A stretch of 64,000 nucleotides of DNA from Apostichopus japonicus. Lineage: Eukaryota > Echinodermata > Holothuroidea > Aspidochirotida > Stichopodidae. Positions 1 through 10,900 of this stretch are shown here, piece after piece (within the stretch, counting starts at the first letter, position 1; every line of letters begins with the position of its first letter). The notes beneath the pieces are model-generated. The model was not told where the DNA came from, did no database searches, and was given only the letters and a program-made list of their open reading frames with translations. The DNA lies in assembly GCF_037975245.1 (NCBI RefSeq), contig NC_092573.1:21607265-21671264 (forward strand), read 5' to 3'. Position numbers and translations under genes: made by a program.

Positions 1-369
1 GCGTAAAAGTAAGTTGGCCTGACGTTTCAATCCTAGCAGGATCTTCTTCAGAGTCTGAATGACAAGAAACAGTAACAGAAGGGACAAATACAAGCACAGA
101 ATATGAAATTTACCTTTTCCTGGTATTCTGTGCTTGTATTTGTCCCTCTACAGTATCTCCTATCGCCCCTCTTCCCCCTGCTGGTTTCTTTCTTCTTTCC
201 ATCCCTTGTCTACTAACCCTCCTACATCTTTCTCTTTTGTGTTCACCCTGCTCATTAACCTGTCTATATTCTGTGTTTATATTTGTCCCTTCTGTTACTG
301 TTGCTTGTCATTCAGCCTCTGAAGAGGATCCTGCTAGGATTGAAATGTCAGGCCCACTTACTTTTACAC
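1..369. mobile_element. foldback (long inverted-repeat) element
   Basis: Two arms of about 103 bp, 1-103 and 267-369, are reverse complements with only scattered mismatches; the outer ends read gcgtaaaag and cttttacac. Inside, 81-103 also pairs perfectly with 124-146 (23 bp), so the centre contains a nested second copy of the inner arm. The intervening 147-266 is pyrimidine-rich and non-coding. Each arm holds a hammerhead-like core described separately. The structure suits either a foldback or MITE-type element or two retroelement termini joined head to head. The window begins at or near the left edge, so any target-site duplication on that side is not visible. The inverted repeat is certain; the element class is not. 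Confidence 0.8.
315..353 (+). ncRNA. hammerhead-ribozyme-like motif, right arm
   Basis: The order of parts follows a type I hammerhead. Helix I is GCCT (315-318) against AGGC (350-353). The core CTGAAGA (319-325) matches CUGANGA. A stem-loop ATCCT/AGGAT with loop gct lies at 328-340. GAAA is at 342-345, and TGTC at 346-349 ends in the expected NUH-type cleavage triplet. Departures from consensus are one extra base between CUGANGA and the paired part of helix II, a weak closing pair, and almost no helix III. Short-helix-III hammerheads are known from Penelope-like elements and animal retrozymes. The antisense left-arm copy has its core CTGAAGA at 51-45 and GAAAC at 28-24, with a poorer helix I. 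Activity is unproven. Confidence 0.4.
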
Positions 370-606
370 AATTGCTAATTTCATAAAACCCACCATCATG
401 TAAGAATGAGAGAGTACACTTGCAAACTTCAATGACAAACTTACTGACAAAACAAAGAATGTCAAATGTTGTAAATAAACATGATACAGTACCACTATTT
501 TAATATGAACAGTAATAAAGACACTGAATGCACCTCGTAGTTTGTTTATTTTACAAGATTGATTTTTTTTCTTCTTCTAAGAGTGAAACAACTTTTACTA
601 TTTTAG
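370..606. other. no feature recognised
   Basis: AT-rich sequence between the foldback element and the possible exon. It ends in a T-rich tract that could be a polypyrimidine tract; nothing else is supported. Confidence 0.5.
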
Positions 607-792
607 GTGTCCTGGTGGAAGGGCAAAGTTGTCCAAGCTAATAAGATAATACTTGTAGACACTTTGGGTGATACAATGACCGGTTCATACAGAGAAAGGG
701 GAGGGGTGGGGTTTAGTTTACTGATCAAAAGGTTACCAGTTCTCACTAGACACAGAAGAGCAAGAGTACTGATATTGGGAAGTGACGGACAG
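607..792 (+). CDS. possible internal coding exon, unidentified
   Basis: A pyrimidine-rich tract ending ...ttttactattttag (606) is followed by 186 nt that stay open as exactly 62 codons, beginning V-S-W-W-K-G. The stretch ends at GGACAG followed by gtaacc, a usable splice donor. The peptide is mixed and basic, with a distal THRRARVLILGSDGQ, and I do not recognise it. Acceptor, donor and open phase together make an exon plausible. However, a minus-strand frame is also open here, and no partner exon was found. It could be chance. Confidence 0.28.
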
Positions 793-3019
793 GTAACCAA
801 AATTCAATATTTTTTTTGGGGGGGGGGGAATAAAACATATCAAGCTTCTTCAAATAGTAGAGTGAAGACAGAATAAATTTGAATATATTTAATGCTGATC
901 ACAGAATCAATTTTTGTCCTTTCCTCCCATCCTCACCTCCCCCCCCCCCCCCCCGTCCTCCCATTGCCTCCCCTTACTCCCTCTTGTAAGAATTGAGAAT
1001 TTTGCCATATCTTCTCAGGCTCAGGCTACATTATTTATCAATGTTCAACATGAAGTTGTAAACAGATATACACACAGTACTTAAAACAATCAACAATTGC
1101 AAACTTGCTGATGCCTTTTCCATTAAAAACATGATCGATAATTCTTCGCCAAGAAAGCAGGCGTCATAAAGCTGTTTACAAATCAAATTAAATTCCAGAG
1201 TACGGTCAGGCCTTGAGTCGACTGAAAATTCTTTCCCATTAACTGCCATCTGATTTTTTCTACCTCTTCCTAATGAACGATATGCCATTATGACAGTTTA
1301 AGTGCATCGGTAAATAAACTGCGCTTAAAATTACCAAACACGCTCCCTCCATAGCTTGGAACGGGTCACTGAAATCGATGGCAATGGAGAGAATAATTCC
1401 CCCCCAAATTTTCGACGAATTAACCGTCTGCTAAAAAGTCCGAAAAAGATGAGAGACACGTACCGTACGTTTCTCAAACCGTCTCGTTTACTAAGGGTGA
1501 AACGAGGAGAGAAGAAGAAAAAACCTCGGAGGTGCAGAATGAGAGACGGTGCGTCATTCCTTTGGCAATTCGATTTCAAATTCTTCTTTTTCTCTCCCAT
1601 TGTATGAGGGGGGAGGGAGGGGGGGATGTCATCTCTCTTTTGAAAGTGAATTTGTCATATTGTCTGTAAGTAAATAAGGATCTTCATCCATGCTTACATT
1701 ACGAGTGATCCTGATCGACAAGGTTTCTGATAGCAGAAGTAACTAAATGTAAGAAAAAACTCAATGTAAGAAAAAACTCAATTAACTTTATGTAGACATG
1801 TCTGTGTGTCAGAAAAGACAGGGTGCAACGAGAGGTGCATTCTTGGAAGGGGCAAGAATGCGATGATGGTTAACGAATGAAAAGGTGAAACTGGCGTGTT
1901 CGAACGCATCTTACATTCCAATTGAACTGGAAAAGTAAATTTATTCATGACCCTAAACCTATTCATATTCCAACAGTTTCCAGAGGTTGGAAACAAACTG
2001 AACATTCAACTAGGATTGTAACAAAGGATTGAATAAAGTTCCTCTTTCTTTTCAACAAATTTCTGCCCCAAAGGCGGGGAAATAATTTGCATAATTTACT
2101 GAGACTTATGGAATTTTAGACTAAGTCACTGCATCATTAAAACAACCTGAGATGGGAAAAAACATGTCTACTTTTGTCTGGAAGTCTGGAAGGCCTTGTT
2201 ATAGGTTCTATCAAAACAGTTAACTATTCATTTGCAGAATTGAGGTCTTTCAAAATGTTCAGCGTCTGAAGGAACAAAAAAATTAACTCTAAAGCACACA
2301 CTTCTTCTCTTTGGTGTTTTGGAGAGATGTGACATTTTAGATGGAGTGCATGGTTACGGCTACCCTTCATCATGCGGGAAATCTCAACGTGTGTTGAGTA
2401 CGTACCGCAACCGCCAGTTTTTAAAAAAAAGTTTGCGTTGAAATGTTACCTGATATGCGAGATTCTGATGGGTTTGACTGCAGCGAAAAAATGTAAAGCT
2501 GTCACATGTAGATAAAATCCCTACGAGTAATCTAGTGCTCCGTTTCTTAACAACTACCATGAAAAAATTTCTCCAATTTCTTTCCTGAAAACATCTCATA
2601 TTCCAAAAGATTATCTTTTGCATGGCTGAAAAAATATCCAACCATAAGTTTTTTTAATGATGACAGATGGGAAAAGTGTTCTTCATAAAAAAGACTCGAT
2701 GTCTGAAGCTATGGTTTCATTATCGAGATGCTAATTTGTTTCGCAAGAGCTTCGAGAGGGTAATAATTACGGTACAAAAAAAGTTCTCGGAAGTTAAAGA
2801 AGTCTACCGTAAAATCCCATGAAGATCGGCCAAGATACAGAGAGTAGCTGACATTGATGGAGGGGACGTTGTAATGACATGTGTAAGGGGAAGGTGGTGG
2901 TGAAGGGTAGGATGGTCAGAGGGTGCAAATGACCAATTTAGTTCATGGTTCAAGATGACGCAATTATAAAATCAACATAGTGAACTGACTGTCCTACTGT
3001 AGTTGAAAATGTAATAAAA
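793..3019. other. intronic/intergenic DNA with homopolymer runs
   Basis: No supported gene. It holds a T8/G10 junction near 811-828, a C16 tract at 939-954, and a short direct duplication of a roughly 19-bp A-rich unit near 1,747-1,785. A comparatively CpG-rich patch at about 1,340-1,560 has overlapping 83- and 89-codon frames on opposite strands. Neither frame has recognisable motifs, so both are left unannotated. Confidence 0.5.
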
Positions 3020-3263
3020 GGAGTGTTAGCTCAGTGGTTAATGCCAATACCTTTCAATGATAAGGTCCCGAGTTCGAGTTCCTCCAAGATTAATGTCTGT
3101 TGTCCAGTTACAGAGTTGTTGACAACTGACAATTCATAATCATGGACGTTAAATATGAATCTGAGAGACTGACTTCGGTCAGCTGGCGGCTTTGATAAGC
3201 CTATGAGGCTTCTTCGCGAGTTCCTGCTTGCAGGAGGATCTAAAATACATACATACAATACAT
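3020..3263 (+). mobile_element. tRNA-derived SINE, copy 1
   Basis: The head is tRNA-like with a pol III A box TAGCTCAGTGG and a near-consensus B box GTTCGAGTT about 45 bp downstream. The body follows, with a hairpin-forming stretch (gactgacttcggtc, then AAGCC/GGCTT, then TCCTGC/GCAGGA) and a tail of (ATAC)n. The same element occurs at 60,749-60,993 with only scattered substitutions across about 245 bp, which proves it is a dispersed repeat. SINEs of this kind are transcribed by pol III and mobilised by LINE proteins. No clear target-site duplication was found, so the ends are approximate. Confidence 0.85.
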
Positions 3264-6200
3264 ATTTTTCCAAAAATATTTTTTGTACAACTTGCAAATT
3301 TTAATCTCATTTCATAAAGTGATGAAATGTGCTGAACTGTTTATGACCATCATTTTACGCTCTTCTTTATACCTTGACCAATGATCCGAGAATCGGAAGG
3401 GCCCTAAATTTTACGACGGTACAAAGTGACAGCTGGCTATGACACATACAGTATCCCTGAAGTCATAAATTCTAAGCACTAGAAGCTTGATCTATGCTTC
3501 ACCGATACATTGCTCGATTCAGATTCAAGGGCACATCTCACATATATCTCTCAAAACATGGTTAAACTGCAACGCTGTGGATATTAAGCGTTGTACTACT
3601 TTAAGATATTATGTGATGCTTTAAGCTATAATGTAATTTGATCTCAATCTTGTTACGTAGGGGAGATGAATATTCTGAAAATATATCTAGCGGTATATAT
3701 ATCTGCAGCATATATCCCTCCTTTTGCGCTCGACGAAACCACAGAGCGACCGAGGGAGAGGCAATTACTGAGGTCTACCAGAGGTATGAAAATAAGACTA
3801 TCAATGGAACCAAAAAAAGATAAGGATATTATCGATTTGCACAGCACACTGATCGAATCAAATGATGCTGTCTCAATGTAAACTCTACACTACGCATACA
3901 TGTTGCCACATTTTTACACTTGATTTTTAATTTTTGGTATTTTGTTTATTTCTGTGATATTTACTTTATTCATTTTTAAAGTTTTCATTTCCTTTTCTTA
4001 ACTTTTAATATCCTAAGCTCTTTATTTATAAATTGACTGAACCTGGCCTGAACTAACAGAATTCTTTTTGTTCTGGAGTAAATTAGTCTCAATTATTGTC
4101 CTGATTGAGTGTGGAATAATCTACATATATGAAGAGGCAGAAGCAAGTTGTGAATGTGTGAACCCTACAAGGGCATTGAAGGATTCCTGCATCCATCCCT
4201 CCTACCATTTATGTGGTCACCATCCCAATGAGAAGTGCTAATATCTCATACAGTATGGTCATACCCTATGGTCAGCTATACCATGTACTAAGTCTTTGAT
4301 TATTTTATATTACACTACTGCACACTTTACACCACTACATGTCAAAACTTTCTAAAGTACAAACCTTACCCTGGTTCAAACCCTGCTGGTTATTAGTTGT
4401 GGATGAAAATTTGCCCTCTCACCTAGGCAATTATCAGCACTAACCCCTTCCCCTGTCTCCTTCCCCCCACTTTCCCCATCTTCTCCAAATATCCTTCCAC
4501 CCCCACTCATCCCCTTTCCCTACCCCTCCATTCCCCATCCTTACATATCTTCATTCTACTAAATATGTCTGCAAAAAATTATAAATATCCCGAGATATAC
4601 TTGCTCCATCCTTACTACACATCGACATGCAACTGATTCCAGTCACTTATATCGCTGACGATGGCCGTACTATGATTCATTGCCTGTTGGATCGCCTCTA
4701 ATTTACAAGTGCTTTTAGTACAGAAAGTGGAGAGGATCCGCTTAAACATTTTAAATGAGTTATTTCCTCCTTCCATCAATAATGATGGATTTGGAGCCTT
4801 AACAACAAGAGTCCAGTGTACATGGTAGCGATATCTCGGAGACAGGAGAAGATGAAGAAGAAGAAGAAAAAGAAGAAGAAGGAGAAGAAGAGGAAGAGGA
4901 GGCAGTAAAGTTTACAAAGTGGCTGACAGATCTGACGAGTGTCCTTGTACAAAGTTCACCTCGTACCCGGTACCCGAGAAGGCGTTGAAATTTTACCTTA
5001 GAAGATTAATTCAACGGTCAGATGCCTAGGCACTCTTTACATTGTCAGCAGAGTAGTTAAGCCTTGACGAATATATATGACATTCGCCAAACAAGTGTAG
5101 TATAGAAATAAGAGACTGAATATAGAATACAAAGAAATGAAGAAACGAGGCAGGAAAAAAAGACTTTGTATGTCTGAGTTGACGAATTGAGAAGGCTTGT
5201 GACCAGTTTATCATTTTCACAAGGGATGATGAGATGGGTCAACGTTTGGAGACCCGATAACATAACGAGTGATGTGTACTCCCCCCCCCCCCCCCTCCTC
5301 CCGATGAATATATCATAAGGCACTATCAGTAGTTTGATAATAAAGGTGTGCTTGTGAATCGAAGAAAAAACATACATTATGGGCTGTACAAAGGTATCAA
5401 TATTTAAGGCTAACGAACGAACATTATAAGAAAAAATGTACAGGAGTGTTTTGGGTGTGATTAAACATCGACCACAACAAATGATCAATTTAAAGTAATG
5501 ATGTATTTAAAAAATAAAACACAGAAAGGGAATAAAATGGAGAAAGAAGTTGATTCAAATGTGCCACAAAAAAGACATTTGGTATCATTTCTAAATTATT
5601 TTGGAAGCTCTTTAAAAGCTTTGAGATTAAACCAAATCTTGTTCCACTCTCCAAGCTTAAATATGTTTATAAATGATAACCTGTTTATAGAGAAATGTTT
5701 CTCTCATTTCCCTCTTAAGTTTTGACTTCTAAATTTGAAGATACTTTTAAAGAAAATTTGAGAGAAAAAAACACTGCTTATTGATCGTAATTGTACCCAA
5801 ATATACTGTTGAATAATTGTCAAATGCCATAATTCTCAGGGCTATGAGATTCTTTTACATCTCAAGAAGATAAGAAATTTTCACATCTTTATCTTCTGAC
5901 CACTTATCTTTCATCTGAATTAGAGATATGAATGCATGTGATTGGTCAGTGCTACCAACCAGACTATTTTCAAAGTATCATATCCAATACCTCTGATAAT
6001 GGTTATCAATGCCTCTAGGAATCGACAAACTTGATGGATATAACAGAAGTGACACATCCCTTCCATTTTCGTTACCTCTGTGATTATAAATTCTGTTTCT
6101 AAGTCTCATTTGCTGGGCATTTTTATTCTACAATTTGATCCCAAATGGTCAGGTTAACACCTATGCCTTTCAAAACCCAACTCATCAAAACAGGTAGCAA

Positions 6201-6944
6201 ATAATTTATGACATTGCTCCAGATTTTCCAATCCACAGTGTAATCCTGAAAAAAAAGGTTACTGTGATGATATAAGTGAGGGAGCTGTTTCAGATTAAGT
6301 ACACAAAACACAGACAGAGAAACTGCCATGTATAGATGGCAGCATTTCAAAATTTGATCAGCTAGTATTATGGACATGTCTCAGAGATGTTAAAAAGTTG
6401 TTTAACGCTGCCCTCACTATGGTTAATCTTTTCCAGACGCTTCTAATCTGTAGACTGTGTGCACAGTAAATGTACACAATGTAACAACTGTTAAGAGAAT
6501 GGGTAACATGCCAAGGTGTTCTGTTGTTTATTAATACCTTGTTAAGTCCACCAAAATAATTCCACCAAGTAATGAAATATTGCATTAACTTCAAAGTTTC
6601 ACACACTTATGATATTGTCTATTGCTTGATATCGATTCAGCCCTATAGTAGCTGTTGCAAGCTTTTCCTTTTGACAGGATGCATTAAAACAAGTGTCCAT
6701 GTGACGGAGGTCAAATAATATTGCAGATTAGCAGTGAAAATGCTTATAAAGTTTTTCAAGTACTACATGTGGCATGGGTGACCATTCTTTTTACTTCAAC
6801 ATGGTGGCCAGACGTGAAGTAAGTCTGTAGTCCATATTCTAGCATATTTAACGGCACTTGCACTCCCTTACAGATTTATGCTTGTACTCATAACCAAGAC
6901 ATTTAGAAATCTAGTATGGCTTCTGTGTAGCTGTACAATGCTTT
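3264..6944. other. intronic/intergenic DNA
   Basis: No supported gene. It includes a 49-bp pure-purine GAA/GGA tract at 4,854-4,902, capable of triplex formation, and a C15 tract at 5,281-5,295. Several short open frames, such as the 143-codon minus-strand frame at 5,057-5,488, lack recognisable domains or splice context and fit chance in AT-rich DNA. Confidence 0.5.
4854..4902 (+). repeat. GAA-rich polypurine tract
   Basis: Forty-nine consecutive purines made of GAA, AAA and GGA triplets. Mirror-symmetric polypurine runs of this kind can form H-DNA. No coding role is supported. Confidence 0.85.
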
Positions 6945-7935
6945 GTACTCAAAGGAGTACTCACGCCAAGGAAAAATGGTACCTCTCATACTAATACTTA
7001 GGTACCAATACTTCAAGAGTACTAATACCAAGGTAAATGGTACTCATACTAATACTGAGGTACTTGTACTTCGAGAGTACTCATACAAAGGTAAATGGTA
7101 CTCATACTAATACTAAGTTACTCATACTTCAAGAGTACTCATACCAAGGTAAAATGGTACTCATACTAATACTAAGGTACTCATACTTCAAGAGTACTCA
7201 TACCAAGGTAAAATGGTACTCATACTAATACTAAGGTAACCATACTTCAAGAGTACTCATACAAAGGTAAATGGTACTCATACTAATACTGAGGTACTCA
7301 TACTTCTAGAGTACTCATACCAAGGTAAATGGTACTCATACTAATACTGAGGTACTCGTACTTTGAGAGTACTCATACCAAGGTAAATGGTACTCATACT
7401 AAGGTAACCATACTTCAAGAGTACTCATACAAAGGGAAATGGTACTCATACTAAGGTAACCATACTTCAAGAGTACTCATACCAAGGTAAATGGTACTCA
7501 AACTAATACTAAGTACTCATACTTTGAGAGTACTCATACCAAGGGAAAATGGTACCCGTAATCCAAGAGTACTCATACCAAGGTAAATGGTACTCATACT
7601 AATACTAAGGTACTCATACTTCGAGAGTACTCATACCATGGTTAATGGTACTCATACTAATACTAAGGTACTCATACTTCGAGAGTACTCATACCAAGGG
7701 AAAAATGGTACCCGTAATCCAAGAGTACTCATACCAAGGTAAATGGTACTCATACTAATACTAAGGTACTCATACTTCGAGAGTACTCATACCAAGGGAA
7801 AATGGTACCCGTAATCCAAGTGTACTCATACCATGGTAAATGGTACTCATACTAATACTAAGTACTCGTACTTCGATAGTACTCATACCAAAGAAAATGG
7901 TACTCATTCTACTACTAAGTTACTCATACTTCAAG
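6945..7935. repeat. minisatellite, ~58-59 bp unit, about 16-17 copies
   Basis: Degenerate tandem repeat. A typical unit joins a GAGTACTC palindrome, catacCAAGGTAAA, a tGGTAC(T/C) site and short tactcatac/taatacta sub-repeats. Adjacent full units near 7,141 and 7,201 are 59 bp apart. Units between 7,381 and 7,560 and after 7,680 lose or swap internal blocks, so the array has variant units. The weakly open 63-codon plus frame at 7,037-7,228 only reads the repeat. Confidence 0.92.
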
Positions 7936-10900
7936 TCTGATGGTAAATGGCAGTACTAGTGACATATAATAGCACATATTCTTTCAAAATATATAGTAGA
8001 ACTTGAAAACCCATGAAGCAATATTGATATATTCCTTTGAAGATAAAAGCCCTTTGCAACAATTAAATTACGAATGGATCTTGCAACTGGTCACAATCCA
8101 ATTTATTCAAACGATGAAACTCAAACAAATAGAGGGGGGGGGGGGGGGAGATCCATATTATGGTTGCTTTATACACAGGCACACTTATGTTGTACCTTAT
8201 ATGTTTGTAGCCTAGATACTTTTTAATGTGGACACTTCATTACAACACAAAATGTACAGTACAGAAACCAAATTTTCACAAGGATTACACAGAAATGAAA
8301 TGGACTTTTCTACGATGACACACATAAATCACTATGAAAGTGCTACATTTATCATTATTTGTTTTCCTCAAATATATATACATATCATCAGAAAGCCAGA
8401 TTTTATCATTTTTTGCAATTCTGTTTTTTTTTTTCTCTTTCTCTCTTTCTTTAAAAAATGGATTATTTATCTTGAGGTGACCTACAGTAATTGCTACAAA
8501 TTAGAAGGGATATGGGAGGGAGGGGGGTGGGGGTGGGAGGAAGGGGTCATTCTAAACTATTTGTACCTGTACATTTGTCCTTTCCAGATATGCTTTATAT
8601 AACAGTTTGCTTAATTTAGCAAAACCAAAAGACGGCAGAAAAATTCTTTCGTGGATGTGAATGAATTACAAACTCTCCGTATTAAAGAGACGTGCAACTT
8701 ACCGTCTATCGTGATCATGAAATCATAATCAATGATAGCTTGCATTCCAGCAAACCTTAACATGATGATAGAGGTCAATATCTGGATCACAGCAGACAAA
8801 TAGGCCCAGCATCATGAAAAAACAACAACTATCCTGCCACAGATATCAAGTTCCTTCTTGCTTTTATGTCTTGTCTTTTTTTTTATGTGAAGCAATTCCA
8901 AAAAGTTATTTACAGCCCAATCTCTTTCCTAAAGAGAAATCCAATATCAATCTCTCAGTAGCCAATTCTCAACTTCATTGTTTTGTTTTTTATACTTTCT
9001 GGTACGGGTTGATGGTTTTGATAGTTTTCGAGCCGAACCACTGAGTATTAAAAGTGGAAAAAACTGTATACAAGTCAGTGTTTTTTTTATAAGTTTTAAT
9101 TTCCCTCAAACGTTTTTTTTCTTTCTATACGGTTCGTATGATTCCTTGCTTTTCTCTCAACTATGTCCTCCGTGCATGGCCACAGGCGAGAAAACGTTCC
9201 TACCGAAAATTATCGCTCTTCCTCGAAGAATATTTTTCGTTCACATTGCTATATTTAGAAAAAGAAGCATGATCTTGAGAAAATTTTATCTATGCAATAT
9301 TTAGAGGTCCTTCCAAAGAACGTGTCTTATTCTTTGTCCTAGCCATCTTCATTGCAGTTCAAAAACATCTTCTCGGCAATACAGGAGAAGCAACTCGGAA
9401 GGACTTCATTATTGACCGACTGGATCACCACAAACCATTTAGACGTACAAAACCGACTGAAGCAAGGACCCCCTTGAGGGGTACCCACTTTAAAATATAG
9501 AAAAAGGACATTAAAATCACCAAAATACAGTACAACAGCTCCACTATGAAAGACAAATCTAAGTGTTCTTTTTAGAAGTAAAAAAAACAAACACTACTAC
9601 GGTTCCACCTAATAATTCGGCCAGTGAGAAAACGTAGAGCTCTTAATTACATCGATAGTGAGATGTCTTTCTGTCGCACAAGACACTCAAAAGAAAGTGT
9701 AGACCAGAAAGGATGGATTTTAATGGCAGACTCCGGTCTCGATCGAACATCCGAACAACATTCCATGCTCGCAATGTCAATCAAGTTAAAATGAAACACC
9801 TGCAAGGTATTCTCAGCATTAATGCTGCAGGGTTCTATATATATATACACGTAATAGACACCGATGGTGCGACGTCCCAATGTTTACTACGAGCCACAAG
9901 ACGACCGTGCAGAGCAGGTTAAATGTTAATTGTCTCTCAAAAGGAGAGAGAATCACTAGTACCAATACTGAAGCAACCAAGTATGAAGAATCAAGATAAA
10001 TATTAATCATCTCTCATTCAGAGATCTCACATATATGTACCGTACTATATAAACTGTAACACAACTATACACAGAAAGTGTACGTACAATCTTGTACGTA
10101 ATCGGCACAAGATTTCTTACAATGTCCTTCGAGAAGATATTAACATCATAAATAATAGGAAGATGTGATGGGGGGGGGGTATTTTTCCCCTTAGATAATC
10201 CACTACATTTTCAAGTTTTTACAAGGAAATATAACCAATTTAGCAGAGTAAGCAAATTAGATTTAACAACTGCTTAGTCCCAGAATGGGCAAGTAGTGAA
10301 CGGTTGTTGTAGCTTGGTAAAGATTCCAAAATAAAACTTCAGCACATTTATAATCCTGATCTTGTTACAAACGCTTTAAAACAATAGTATGAAATCCAAC
10401 AGAGCAAAAATTTCTCTACTTCATATATCCTAGCCAGAAACAGACTCAACCAGTTTTATCCACAACAAGTAAACTCACTCTGTAGAACGTACAAAACAAA
10501 ATAGCAAAAAACCCAGAACTGACAGCCTACCTCCAAACAATCCGTGTCGAATTTGCCACAGAGGAAACAGAGTCGATGTCCAATAGGTGAATCTAACAAA
10601 AGTTAAGTAGCAGGAGTTTTTCACTTGTTACAGAACGTCAGAAGACTATTATAAACTGAAGATGGGAGAAGACAATACATTCTCCTCGAGTAGAAGAAGA
10701 GGATTGACTACGAGTGCCGTTTGGAACGGTGAATTTACCTTGCAAACCTCCTCCTGCACAAGTACATGAACCTTCCCGACAAGAGAAGCAGCCATGTCGA
10801 GAGAGAGAACAACAACTTCTAAAAAAAGCAGATAAAATGGCAAGGCAGAGGGGAAAACATTGAACAGAAAGAATAAAATAGCGAGGAGGAAAGTGGGTTT

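Noticed and set aside
1331-1607. Overlapping 83- and 89-codon frames on opposite strands
   Set aside because: Low-complexity basic and Phe-rich peptides with no motif or splice context.
9339-9590. Minus-strand frame with GDFN and GTPQGGP strings, resembling LINE endonuclease and reverse-transcriptase motifs
   Set aside because: The two motifs are only about 15 residues apart instead of several hundred, and surrounding residues do not fit either domain; likely chance.
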